The translations under genes were made by a program, and so were the position numbers. The notes beneath the pieces are model-generated. The model was not told the origin of the DNA. It made no database searches and saw nothing but the letters and a program-made list of their open reading frames with translations. Below are positions 6,964-13,706 of a stretch of DNA of 14,071 bases, piece by piece. Position 1 is the stretch's first letter. Every line of letters begins with the position of its first letter. Origin of the DNA: Emcibacter sp. (lineage in GTDB: Bacteria; Pseudomonadota; Alphaproteobacteria; Sphingomonadales; Emcibacteraceae); NCBI GenBank assembly GCA_027019205.1, contig JALUWZ010000070.1, forward strand, positions 1 to 14,071. The letters are read 5' to 3'.

Positions 6964-8364
6964 TTGTCAGGATCGACCCAGAAAAAAAGCCCGCGCGTTG
7001 ACCTGACCCAAGGCCCTATTTTTCGCCATCTGGTCCGTATGGCGCTGCCGATGATGGTGGGTATTTCCGCCTCCATGGGCTTTGTTCTGGCCGATACCTG
7101 GTTTATCGGCAAGCTTGGCCCCGGGGAACTGGCAGCCATGGGCTTTGTCGGGCCGATCGCGATGATTGTTGTCTCGGCCTCCATTGGCCTGAGTGCCGGG
7201 GCGTCATCGGTGATGGCGCGAGCGTCCGGCAGCGGAGATCATCATGAGCTGGTCAAGCTTGCCACCAACAGCTTTATCATTTCCGTCGTTATATCCCTGT
7301 GTTTTACCATTGTCGGCCTGTTGACCATTGATCCGTTATTCACCCTGATGGGGGCGGACGCGAATACCCTGCCGATGATCCGTGACTATATGCATGTCTG
7401 GTACTGGTCGCCGCTGTTTATTATTGTCCCGATGGTGGCGATGGGGGTTATGCGTGCCCTGGGCGATACCACGGTGCAGGGCCGGGTGATGCTGATCGCG
7501 GCGCTGGCAAATCTTGTGCTTGACCCGATCATGATTTTTGGCCTGTTTGGTTTCCCGCATCTCGGGCTGGCCGGGGCGGCACTGGCGACCCTGATCACCC
7601 GGTCCGGGACTTTCGTTGCGGTGATGTATTATCTTGCCTTTCGCTTTCATGTGATCAGCTTTTCCCGGGAAGTCCTGAGCCGTTTCCGGGAGTCCTTTCG
7701 CCGGATTACCCATGTGGGCATTCCGGCCATGGGGACCAATATGATCATCCCCCTGTCCGGTGGTATTGTCATTGCGATTATTGCCCGCTTCGGCAATGAT
7801 GCCGTGGCCGGAACCAATGTTGCCATGCGTATCGAAGCTGTGACCATCATCGTCTTTTATGCCCTGTCTGCGGTTATCGGTCCCTTTGTCGGGCAGAATA
7901 TAGGGGCCGGGTATCATGACCGGATTGAGAAAGCCCTGCGGCTCTGTGCGATATTTGCCATAATATGGGGGGGTATTCTTGCCATTCTCATTGCCCTGGC
8001 GGCCCCCTATGTTACCCGGCAATTCAGTGACGAGACAGCCATTCTGGGCTATGCCAACAGTTATCTGTATATCATGCCGGTCTCTTACGGGGCCTATGGT
8101 TTTGTCATGACTGCCAATGCGACATTCAACGGGATGGGCAAGCCGATACCGGGGGTGATTATATCGACCCTGCGGGTGGCGATTTTCCAGTTCCCGCTGG
8201 TGCTGATTGCGGCCTTCCTGCTGGCGGATATAAGCTATGTCTATGTCGCCAGCAGCCTGTCCAATATCATGGCGGGTGTCATTGCCTATATCTGGGTGAG
8301 GCGGACCATCCGGCGCATTCCGCCGACCGTGGTGCTGGAAGCGGAAATCCCCCTAAGCCTGTGA
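6964..8364 (+). CDS. MATE family efflux transporter (TTG start)
   Basis: The 466-residue inner-membrane protein has twelve predicted spans and the usual MATE layout of two six-helix halves. It opens SGSTQKKSPRVDLTQGPIF followed by RHLVRMALPMMVGI, the standard DLT-x-GPI-x-RHL beginning of the NorM/DinF-type MATE group. Then come DTWFIGKLGPGELAAMGF (44-61), GLSAGASSVMARA (75-87), DPIMIFGLFGFPHLGLAGAALAT (about 179-201) and a second half beginning near THVGIPAMGTNMIIPLS. MATE proteins export cationic drugs or metabolites in exchange for Na+ or H+; the substrate is unknown. The start is TTG at 6964, since no ATG or GTG lies in frame before the conserved DLTQGPI segment. AGGAAGG at 6944-6950 is about 13 bases away, longer than usual. 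It is divergent from yaaA and appears to be a single-gene unit. Confidence 0.92.
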   Translation: MSGSTQKKSPRVDLTQGPIFRHLVRMALPMMVGISASMGFVLADTWFIGKLGPGELAAMGFVGPIAMIVVSASIGLSAGASSVMARASGSGDHHELVKLATNSFIISVVISLCFTIVGLLTIDPLFTLMGADANTLPMIRDYMHVWYWSPLFIIVPMVAMGVMRALGDTTVQGRVMLIAALANLVLDPIMIFGLFGFPHLGLAGAALATLITRSGTFVAVMYYLAFRFHVISFSREVLSRFRESFRRITHVGIPAMGTNMIIPLSGGIVIAIIARFGNDAVAGTNVAMRIEAVTIIVFYALSAVIGPFVGQNIGAGYHDRIEKALRLCAIFAIIWGGILAILIALAAPYVTRQFSDETAILGYANSYLYIMPVSYGAYGFVMTANATFNGMGKPIPGVIISTLRVAIFQFPLVLIAAFLLADISYVYVASSLSNIMAGVIAYIWVRRTIRRIPPTVVLEAEIPLSL

Positions 8365-8389
8365 TATTGATTAAGGGCCTGCGGACGGC

Positions 8390-8615
8390 AAAGCAGGCGC
8401 GTCAGTTTGTCATGCGCGACGGCTGAAATTTTTTGCCGGGCAGTGGCGGGTAACGCTGTGTCAGCAGACAGCCCGCCGATCAGAAAACGAAAGGCATTGA
8501 AGCTGAAGGGACCCATATAATTCATGGCGCTTTTCTGAAAAATGAAAGATATTCCCCGGATAAAGGCGGTCAGCAGAAGAACAGGGTTTGAACGGGCTAT
8601 GGACGTCAGGTTTAT
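8390..8615 (-). pseudogene. Remnant of an EamA/DMT-family transporter (N-terminal part)
   Basis: The minus strand of the MATE-to-PAP2 gap reads NPVLLLTAFIRGISFIFQKS at about 8590-8530, then AMNYMGPFSFNAFRFLIGGLS to about 8467. This matches the first two helices of EamA-type drug/metabolite transporters, which typically show LLLTAxIWGSSFxxQK and MGPFxFNxxRF. The conserved Trp of the IWG motif is Arg here (TGG to CGG by one transition). An ATA codon stands at 8615-8613, where a start ATG would be expected for MNLTSIARSNP. After GGLSA the match fades (residues such as RQKISAVAHDKLTRLL may be the loop to helix 3), and about 220 residues of a normal 290-residue transporter are absent before the MATE stop. 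The frame stays open, but it has no usable start near the homologous region. I infer a dead, truncated gene. Confidence 0.68.
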
Positions 8616-8628
8616 TTTGTCCGGGCTT

Positions 8629-8657
8629 TTGACGGAATATGGATATTTTTGTAAAAT
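8629..8657 (+). promoter_or_regulatory. Sigma-70 promoter of the PAP2-family gene
   Basis: TTGACG (8629-8634) and TAAAAT (8652-8657) are separated by exactly 17 bases, and each hexamer matches the consensus at 5 of 6 positions. Transcription should start near 8664, leaving a leader of about 50 bases before the ATG at 8715. An AAGGA at 8694-8698 is rather far (16 bases) from that ATG, but no closer in-frame start exists. Confidence 0.72.
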
Positions 8658-8714
8658 ATTAAGGTCTGGCCAATATATCTTAAACTGTCTTTTAAGGAAA
8701 TAACGGATTGTGCG

Positions 8715-9800
8715 ATGGAGCAAAAGCTGGTTTTTAACAGCAAACTTTATGTGGAACGCGCCACCTTGAGGGGGAGCCTCCTCCTCCTCGGCCTGTTCGC
8801 TCTTCAGGCGGCTGGTGTTTATGCCATCATGTGGGATCATGGCCTGCTTGGTCATTTCAAACCCTCGCTCTATCAGGGAATTCTGGTCGTCAGTCTCGGG
8901 CTTGTCCTGCTGGTCAAGGGGCTGTCCTACGGCCTGCTGTATCTTGGCTATGATAAAGAAGAGCGGGGGATAGCGCGTGTTCGGGCCGATTTTATTCATA
9001 GCTGGCTGAATGTGAATTATATGCTGGCCTTTCTGGTGCCGATGCTGTTGCTGCCGACCTTTATGTCACTCTTTTCATCGATGAAGTCGATCATTCATAT
9101 GATCCAGCCCTTTTATCTTGATGAATTTCTGATGAGGGCGGACCGCTTCATTCATTTCGGCCATGACCCGTGGCGCATTACCCACGCGATCTTTGGTACG
9201 GCAGGATTATCGGTGATGCTGAATTATTTTTATAATCTGTGGTTTTTTATCATGTTTTCCTACGTGCTGTGGCAGATCGTCAATGTCCGTTTTGGCCGGA
9301 AGCGCTTACAGTTCCTGATCGCCTTTATCCTTATATGGACGATAATCGGCGTGGTGCTGGCGACCCTGCTGTCCTCTGCCGGGCCGGTTTATTACGGTGA
9401 TATTGTCGGCGACAAATCAATATACGGTCCGCTGATGGAGCGGCTTCACCAGTTTGACCAGCAATATAAGGACAGCTTTTTCGGTATTTATGCCCTCAAT
9501 ATGCAGGATATGCTCTGGGCGGATTACCTGAAGAATGACACCAGTATCGGCAGTGGTATTTCGGCGATGCCGAGCATGCATGTGGCAATGGCGTCGTTGC
9601 TGTATTTTTCCGGCAGGCAGGTCAGTAAATATATTGGCTACGGTATGCTGATTTTCCTGATTCTGATCGATATCGGCTCGGTCCATCTTGGCTGGCATTA
9701 CGCCGTTGACGGCTATGTCTCCATCCTGCTGACCTGGGTGATCTGGCATTTCAGTGGCTGGCTGGCGGGCCGGGTATATGGTGCCGGGGAAACCACCTGA
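8715..9800 (+). CDS. PAP2-superfamily membrane protein, Aur1/Ipt1-like
   Basis: The 361-residue inner-membrane protein has about six or seven hydrophobic helices (for example 20-42, 52-80, 100-120, 165-190, 199-221 and 303-349). Near the C-terminus are the two catalytic motifs of the PAP2_3/inositol-phosphorylceramide-synthase group: SAMPSMHVAMA (283-293, His289) and SVHLGWHYAVDGY (322-334, His328 and Asp332). GPVYYGD (223-229) fits the conserved segment before them. The classical PAP2 first motif (K-x6-RP) is not evident, as in Aur1-type proteins. These enzymes form a phospho-histidine intermediate and move a phosphate or phospho-alcohol head group between lipids; whether this one is a phosphatase or a transferase cannot be told. 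It has its own sigma-70 promoter and is followed by the sigma-54 region of the PEP-CTERM gene. Confidence 0.85.
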   Translation: MEQKLVFNSKLYVERATLRGSLLLLGLFALQAAGVYAIMWDHGLLGHFKPSLYQGILVVSLGLVLLVKGLSYGLLYLGYDKEERGIARVRADFIHSWLNVNYMLAFLVPMLLLPTFMSLFSSMKSIIHMIQPFYLDEFLMRADRFIHFGHDPWRITHAIFGTAGLSVMLNYFYNLWFFIMFSYVLWQIVNVRFGRKRLQFLIAFILIWTIIGVVLATLLSSAGPVYYGDIVGDKSIYGPLMERLHQFDQQYKDSFFGIYALNMQDMLWADYLKNDTSIGSGISAMPSMHVAMASLLYFSGRQVSKYIGYGMLIFLILIDIGSVHLGWHYAVDGYVSILLTWVIWHFSGWLAGRVYGAGETT

Positions 9801-9809
9801 CATGACCAA

Positions 9810-9940
9810 CTGTCAGGATTCTTTACATATTCTAATAAATGATAAAAATATAATAATAACAATGATATAGGTAGTTTTTATGTTCAAGATTTTCTTTAAT
9901 GCTGAAAAATATACCCATAAACTGTCAGAATATTTTACAT
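9810..9940 (+). promoter_or_regulatory. Two copies of a 19-base motif upstream of a sigma-54 promoter
   Basis: CTGTCAGGATTCTTTACAT (9810-9828) and CTGTCAGAATATTTTACAT (9922-9940) match at 16 of 19 positions, with starts 112 bases apart. They lie about 240 and 128 bases upstream of the predicted sigma-54 start, where enhancer-binding activators usually bind. The first copy is also half of an inverted repeat CTGACA (9797-9802)/TGTCAG (9811-9816). A third CTGTCAG lies at 10040-10046, directly after the -12 element. PEP-CTERM genes in other bacteria are controlled by the PrsK/PrsR two-component pair with RpoN, so these may be PrsR-type sites; that identity is inference. Confidence 0.45.
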
Positions 9941-10023
9941 GTGAAGGAAAAATCTTCCAAAAATATGCTTTCTGTCCTATAGTGATTCTTAAAAATACAA
10001 TAATAACATAATGTTACGTTTTC

Positions 10024-10039
10024 TGGCATTGTAATTGCA
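10024..10039 (+). promoter_or_regulatory. Sigma-54 (RpoN) promoter of the PEP-CTERM gene
   Basis: TGGCAT (10024-10029), five bases, then TTGCA (10035-10039) matches the -24/-12 consensus TGGCAY-N5-TTGCW completely, with the GG and GC dinucleotides at the required spacing. Transcription should start near 10050. A GAGGG ribosome site follows at 10071-10075, before the ATG at 10085. Sigma-54 control is well documented for exosortase substrates in other Proteobacteria. Confidence 0.78.
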
Positions 10040-10084
10040 CTGTCAGTAAGCAGTAAATTAAATAAAAAAAGAGGGCGGTAACAG

Positions 10085-11863
10085 ATGATTACAACAGATA
10101 AAGCTGAGAAAAATCAAACAGGAATATTTAAACGCTGTCGGAATGTGATCATTCCCCTGATCACTCTTGCCTTGCCGTCGGCAGCGTTGGCCACGCCGAC
10201 CGTGATTGATTTTGGCGCACTCGATTTTTCTTCGACAAATCAGGGCATGTGGGGGTCCGGGTCGGCCCCCGGTCTGAATATTGACCGTTTTATCGGCACC
10301 AGCTGGAATATATCCCAACCCGTCGGCCAGATTTACGGTCAGATTTCCAGCACCACCCTAAGCTGGCCCCATTATCACTGGCCTTCCGGCTGGGAATGTC
10401 ATGGCTTTTTATGCGTTAATGGCCATTATCATCACCCGGGCTATTGGCATACCCATCACTCAACAATCCATACCGATACCAGAAGCGGGGCAAGGCTGGA
10501 TGTTAACACATCGGGCAAGGTTGGTTTTCAGTTCGGTTTGAAGGCCGACAGTGGTTCCGTCAACACCGATGTCAAATTTGATGCCAGTCTTCTGGTGCCG
10601 GATGCGACCACCCTGAGCACGGGCAGTTTCTTTAACCTCAACCCGTCCAGCAGTCTGGCCGGGGGCAGTCTTTCAACAAATTTTCCCAATATATCGGCAA
10701 AACTCGATGCGATTGTCGGGGTGCGGGCCAGTATTGACAATGCCCAGGTCTGTGCAATCGGGTTTGGTTGTTCGGCGAAGGGCAGCAGTGGGCAACTGGG
10801 CTTTGCCGATCAAACTGTTCCGCTGGTTTCCTTTAATCAGCCGGACTCTCCCGGTAAGATCAAGGTGCTGGGTCTGTTTGACCCGGGGGTATTCCAGTTT
10901 GATAACCCGATATCAGTCGGCGGCAAGCTGAACCTGACGGTACATGTGCCGGACATCACCACTTCTGCCGGGGTCAGCGGCAACAAGCTGGTGTCGAGCG
11001 GGGCGGACGACCTGATAAAACTTACCGCTGATCTTGATGCCCTTGCCCTTGCCCCGCTGGGCCTGCCCGGCGGCGGTGTCGAGTTCAATGCCGGCATTCT
11101 TAACGTCAGTGCCGACATTATTGATATTCAGGCAGGGCCTGTCCTGACGGTCAAGCAGAATTTCGAATTTAATCCGTCCTTATATGTTAATCTGTCATTT
11201 GATAACCCGGTCAATATTGCGGGTAAATATAATTACGTGGATGTCCCGGACTATAGCGCCCCAATATACAGAAATATTACTAATAGAGAATGTATCCGGC
11301 GCAACGTTTTTGGCAACTGCCTTCAATACAAGATAACTACCCGCCGTGTCCTTGACGGGTACCAGACTGTTTCCGTGCAGGCGGGCCTTGCTCCCCAGAC
11401 ATCATGGTTCGGACGGTGGGACCAACTGCCGGATATCGCCCTGTTGAGTCCTGAAACAAGGGTCACGCCAACCTTTTCGGTTCAGGGAGATTTTCTGAAT
11501 AATACCTTTCTTGGTATCGATGGATTTTTTCAACTCGATATTCTGCAAGCCACCCTGGCTCTGGAAAAATTTGGTCTGAGCTTTGACCTTGGCGGGGTCG
11601 GCCCCCTGTATGAATATATCCGGCAAAGCAACCTGTTCAATACATCGCCATTATTTTCCCGGAGTTTCGGGCTGGGCGGTTTCAATAATGTTGCGGGGGA
11701 CAGCTTCCTGCTCAGAACGGCATCAGCCCCCTCTCTTTCAACAAAAAGCGGGCAGGGGTCGGGAACCTCTGTGTCGGGAACCTCTGTGCCGGAACCGGCG
11801 CCTGTTCTGCTGCTGCTTTTCGGGCTGGTCGCGCTCGGGCTGTCACGGCGGAAATTCAGGTAA
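10085..11863 (+). CDS. Secreted PEP-CTERM sorting-domain protein, His-rich near N-terminus
   Basis: The 592-residue exported protein has a basic start (to FKRCRN), a hydrophobic stretch VIIPLITLALPSAALA and probable signal-peptidase cleavage after about residue 37. The C-terminus is a textbook PEP-CTERM signal: SVPEPAPV (568-574), a hydrophobic helix (LLLLFGLVALGL) and the basic tail SRRKFR. An exosortase would recognise this, cut near PEP and release or anchor the protein at the surface. The body is beta-rich and low in cysteine (C105/C110, C223/C229, C403/C412, possible short disulfide loops). Residues 96-129 hold ten histidines, suggesting metal binding. I recognise no enzyme domain. Just before PEP, SGTSV is repeated through a 15-base tandem duplication. 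GAGGG at 10071-10075 supports the ATG. No exosortase gene lies in the window. Confidence 0.88.
   Translation: MITTDKAEKNQTGIFKRCRNVIIPLITLALPSAALATPTVIDFGALDFSSTNQGMWGSGSAPGLNIDRFIGTSWNISQPVGQIYGQISSTTLSWPHYHWPSGWECHGFLCVNGHYHHPGYWHTHHSTIHTDTRSGARLDVNTSGKVGFQFGLKADSGSVNTDVKFDASLLVPDATTLSTGSFFNLNPSSSLAGGSLSTNFPNISAKLDAIVGVRASIDNAQVCAIGFGCSAKGSSGQLGFADQTVPLVSFNQPDSPGKIKVLGLFDPGVFQFDNPISVGGKLNLTVHVPDITTSAGVSGNKLVSSGADDLIKLTADLDALALAPLGLPGGGVEFNAGILNVSADIIDIQAGPVLTVKQNFEFNPSLYVNLSFDNPVNIAGKYNYVDVPDYSAPIYRNITNRECIRRNVFGNCLQYKITTRRVLDGYQTVSVQAGLAPQTSWFGRWDQLPDIALLSPETRVTPTFSVQGDFLNNTFLGIDGFFQLDILQATLALEKFGLSFDLGGVGPLYEYIRQSNLFNTSPLFSRSFGLGGFNNVAGDSFLLRTASAPSLSTKSGQGSGTSVSGTSVPEPAPVLLLLFGLVALGLSRRKFR
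11759..11788 (+). repeat. Perfect 15-base tandem duplication in the PEP-CTERM linker
   Basis: TCGGGAACCTCTGTG occurs twice back to back (11759-11773 and 11774-11788) with no mismatch. It is in frame and doubles SGTSV in the Ser/Gly-rich linker just before the PEP motif. Perfect identity suggests a recent slippage event that lengthened the linker. Confidence 0.9.
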
Positions 11864-11888
11864 ATATCGCGGGGAAGGTCCCGGCCCG

Positions 11889-12482
11889 TTACTTGCTGCG
11901 CAACAGATACCAGAGCGTCTTTTGATCCGGGAAGCCGGTTGCCTCGAACCCGATGCTGTGCTGATAACGGGCAAGGGCGGCGCCGGTGTCATCACTCCAG
12001 AGACCGTTTTCTGTCCCGGTAAAGAGGTTTTTCCCGGCAAGCCGTTGCTGAATATCCCGTATGGTCCGGGCATATAAGCGGGTTTGATGGTCCCCGACCT
12101 TTACTTCGACAAGCGGGGAAGAGGCCTGTAGCCGGTCACCATCAAGTCCGGCGAGCAGGCCGCTTACGACCGGGGCCAGACTATCATCGGGATTATCCTT
12201 GCAGTGACGATTGATCAGCGCGCTCAGCAATTCCGTGCTTGCGTAAGGGGCAACGTCGTAGGTCCCGGGCTGTAATTTGTTGCTGGCGGTGATATAGCCG
12301 TCGAGCCAGCCGCCGATCATCATATAGGCCGGGGATTTCTTTGCCCGTTCTGTGATAAAGGTCGCGCAGGATAACAGCCCGGCGCCGCGAATGGCATATT
12401 GGCCGTCTTTATCCGCGCCGTGGGCTGGTTGCAGGCCAAACAGGGTTGCGAGAGACAGCAGGGCAATAATTATTCGGGTCAT
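11889..12482 (-). CDS. Secreted protein with C-terminal peptidoglycan-binding-like segment
   Basis: This 197-residue protein begins with a clear signal peptide (MTRIIIALLSLATLFG, likely cleaved after AHG at residue 22). The N-terminal domain (about 28-115) has YAIRGAGLLSCATFITERAKKSPAYMMIGGWLDGYI-type sequence with Cys39 and Cys94, which probably pair in the periplasm; I know this layout from uncharacterised alphaproteobacterial proteins but cannot name a domain. The C-terminal part (about 136-196) reads RTIRDIQQRLAGKNLF, GLWSDDTGAALARYQHSIGF and TGFPDQKTLWYLL, the helix pattern of a PG_binding_1 domain (Q-x2-L, D-x2-T, ALxxYQ, TG-x-D-x2-TLxxL). A periplasmic role at the cell wall is likely. 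It converges on the PEP-CTERM gene with 25 bases between their stops; no obvious promoter hexamers are seen upstream. Confidence 0.78.
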   Translation of the reverse strand: MTRIIIALLSLATLFGLQPAHGADKDGQYAIRGAGLLSCATFITERAKKSPAYMMIGGWLDGYITASNKLQPGTYDVAPYASTELLSALINRHCKDNPDDSLAPVVSGLLAGLDGDRLQASSPLVEVKVGDHQTRLYARTIRDIQQRLAGKNLFTGTENGLWSDDTGAALARYQHSIGFEATGFPDQKTLWYLLRSK

Positions 12483-12847
12483 GATTTTCTTTGATATTGT
12501 GAAGGGGGCTAAAAAATATTTTTCTTGGCAACTATGGCTGTTTTCTATAGACTTTTCAAGTCAATTGGGAAAGTTGAGGGGAAAATCATGTTACACTTTC
12601 CGGGCGTGTTTAAGCTATATATAAGGCCCTGCCACAATTCCGTTATGCCCCGCAGCAATACGGCTATTACAAGCGGCCCAACCCGTCACCCCGGACGTGA
12701 TCCGGGGTCCATGTTGATATAGATATTTTTGTTTAACATTATATGGTTATTTGGATATAGAAATGGACCCCGGCTCGGGGGCCGGGGTGACGATAGAGTG
12801 GGGCGGGGTGGCGAAAAACAGGGTGGGCCTGACGTTGGAGGCATCCC
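12483..12847. other. Non-coding stretch between nadC and the secreted-protein gene
   Basis: These 365 bases hold no convincing gene on either strand. About 120 AT-rich bases nearest 12483 should contain the promoter of the minus-strand secreted-protein gene; TTGACT is visible on that strand (12565-12560), but no good -10 at proper spacing. The middle holds the paired palindromic repeat (12684-12792). The final 55 bases before the nadC stop are G-rich on the plus strand, without clear structure. Confidence 0.6.
12684..12792. repeat. Paired REP-like palindromes in inverted orientation
   Basis: CGTCACCCCGG (12684-12694) is the exact reverse complement of 12782-12792, and CCGGGGTCCAT (12702-12712) is the exact reverse complement of 12763-12773. 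The two arms are thus one unit and its inverted copy, about 50 AT-rich bases apart. Each arm can also fold by itself: ACCCCGGA (12688-12695) pairs with TCCGGGGT (12701-12708) around a 5-base loop, and ACCCCGG (12767-12773) pairs with CCGGGGT (12782-12788). This style of intergenic palindrome is widespread in alphaproteobacterial genomes and resembles a BIME made of two REP units. It lies downstream of nadC and could protect that transcript's 3' end or stop transcription. Confidence 0.85.
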
Positions 12848-13705
12848 CTAATCGAGATAATCAAGGCCAATATCAACCGCAGGGGCGGACTGGGTGATGC
12901 GACCGACCGAGATATAATCCACCCCGGTTTCGGCGATGGCCTTTATGCTGTCGAGCGTCACCCCGCCGGAGGCCTCTAGTGCGACCCGGCCCTTGTATTT
13001 TTTCACGGCACTGCGCAGCTGGTCGTTGGTCATATTATCGAGCAGCAGCCGGTCGGCCCCGGCGGCCACCGCATCCCGGGCCTGTTCCAGCGTGTCGCAT
13101 TCGACCGTGATGCCGATGGTGCTGGCGCTTGTGTCATGGCTGCGGGCGGCGCGGATGGCTTCGGTGATGCTGCCAACCCGGGCGATATGGTTATCCTTGA
13201 TCAGGACCCCGTCATCAAGCCGCATCCGGTGGTTCATCGCCCCGCCCATGCGTGCGGCATATTTGGCAAGCTTCCTGTATCCCGGAATAGTTTTCCGGGT
13301 ATCAAGCAGACGGCAGGCGGTATGGTCAATCTCGCGCACATAACGGCGGGTCAGGCTGGCAATCCCTGACAGATGTTGCAGGATATTGAGCGCGGTACGT
13401 TCCGCCGTCAGCAGTTTCCGGGCATTGCCGCCAACTTTCAGGATGATGCTGCCCGCCACCACCTCAAGCCCGTCTTGGGCGATGACCTCTATCCGGGCGA
13501 GCGGGTCGCATGTCCGGATCACCTCTTCGGCCAGAAACATCCCGGCAATCACCATATTTTCCCGGGCAACCATGACAGCGGATAGCTGCTGGTCCGCCGG
13601 GATGGTGGCCTGACTGGTCAGGTCGCCGCGCCCGATATCTTCCTCAAGGGCGGACGTGACGAACTGGCGCAATTCTTCCCTGAAAAGCGGCAGGTCCGCA
13701 GCCAT
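12848..13705 (-). CDS. nadC: Nicotinate-nucleotide pyrophosphorylase (carboxylating), QPRTase
   Basis: The enzyme joins quinolinate to phosphoribosyl pyrophosphate with loss of CO2, giving nicotinate mononucleotide, the third step of de novo NAD synthesis. The 285-residue protein shows the full motif set: EEDIGRGDLTS (21-31), TAERTALNILQHLSGIA (100-116), LLDTRKTIPGYRKLAKYA (133-150), GGAMNHRMRLDDGVLIKDNH (154-173), VECDTLEQA (201-209), LLLDN (220-224), LEASGGV (243-249) and SVGRITQSAPAVDIGLDY (266-283). The catalytic Arg and Lys residues of the DTRKT and LIKDNH regions are present. I chose the ATG at 13705 because it gives the family length and follows the nadA stop by one base; an upstream in-frame start at 13861 would overlap nadA by about 150 bases and add unrelated residues. 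The weak ribosome site suggests translational coupling to nadA. Confidence 0.96.
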   Translation of the reverse strand: MAADLPLFREELRQFVTSALEEDIGRGDLTSQATIPADQQLSAVMVARENMVIAGMFLAEEVIRTCDPLARIEVIAQDGLEVVAGSIILKVGGNARKLLTAERTALNILQHLSGIASLTRRYVREIDHTACRLLDTRKTIPGYRKLAKYAARMGGAMNHRMRLDDGVLIKDNHIARVGSITEAIRAARSHDTSASTIGITVECDTLEQARDAVAAGADRLLLDNMTNDQLRSAVKKYKGRVALEASGGVTLDSIKAIAETGVDYISVGRITQSAPAVDIGLDYLD

Positions 13706-13706
13706 C

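Noticed and set aside
7336..8022. A 228-codon minus-strand frame inside the MATE gene
   Set aside because: It is antisense to a well-supported transporter, is rich in His, Asn and Gly, and has no recognisable domain.
8377..8398. A 6-base-pair hairpin (GCCTGC/GCAGGC) just after the MATE stop, considered as a terminator
   Set aside because: The loop is ten bases long and no T-run follows on either strand, so it does not look like a rho-independent terminator.
8286..8999. A 237-codon open minus-strand frame that includes the EamA-like stretch
   Set aside because: Its only upstream start codons lie inside the PAP2 gene on the other strand, and most of its sequence is antisense to real genes. 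Only the central part resembles a protein family, so I call a remnant and not a gene.
9880..10011. A 43-codon plus-strand frame (MFKIFFNAEK...) between the PAP2 and PEP-CTERM genes
   Set aside because: It has only a weak ribosome site and extreme AT bias, and it runs through the second 19-base motif and up to the sigma-54 promoter. Regulatory DNA explains the stretch better.
12684..12792. CRISPR or insertion-sequence end as an explanation for the palindromic repeats
   Set aside because: There are only two inverted copies with no regular spacers, no cas genes, no transposase frame and no target-site duplication.
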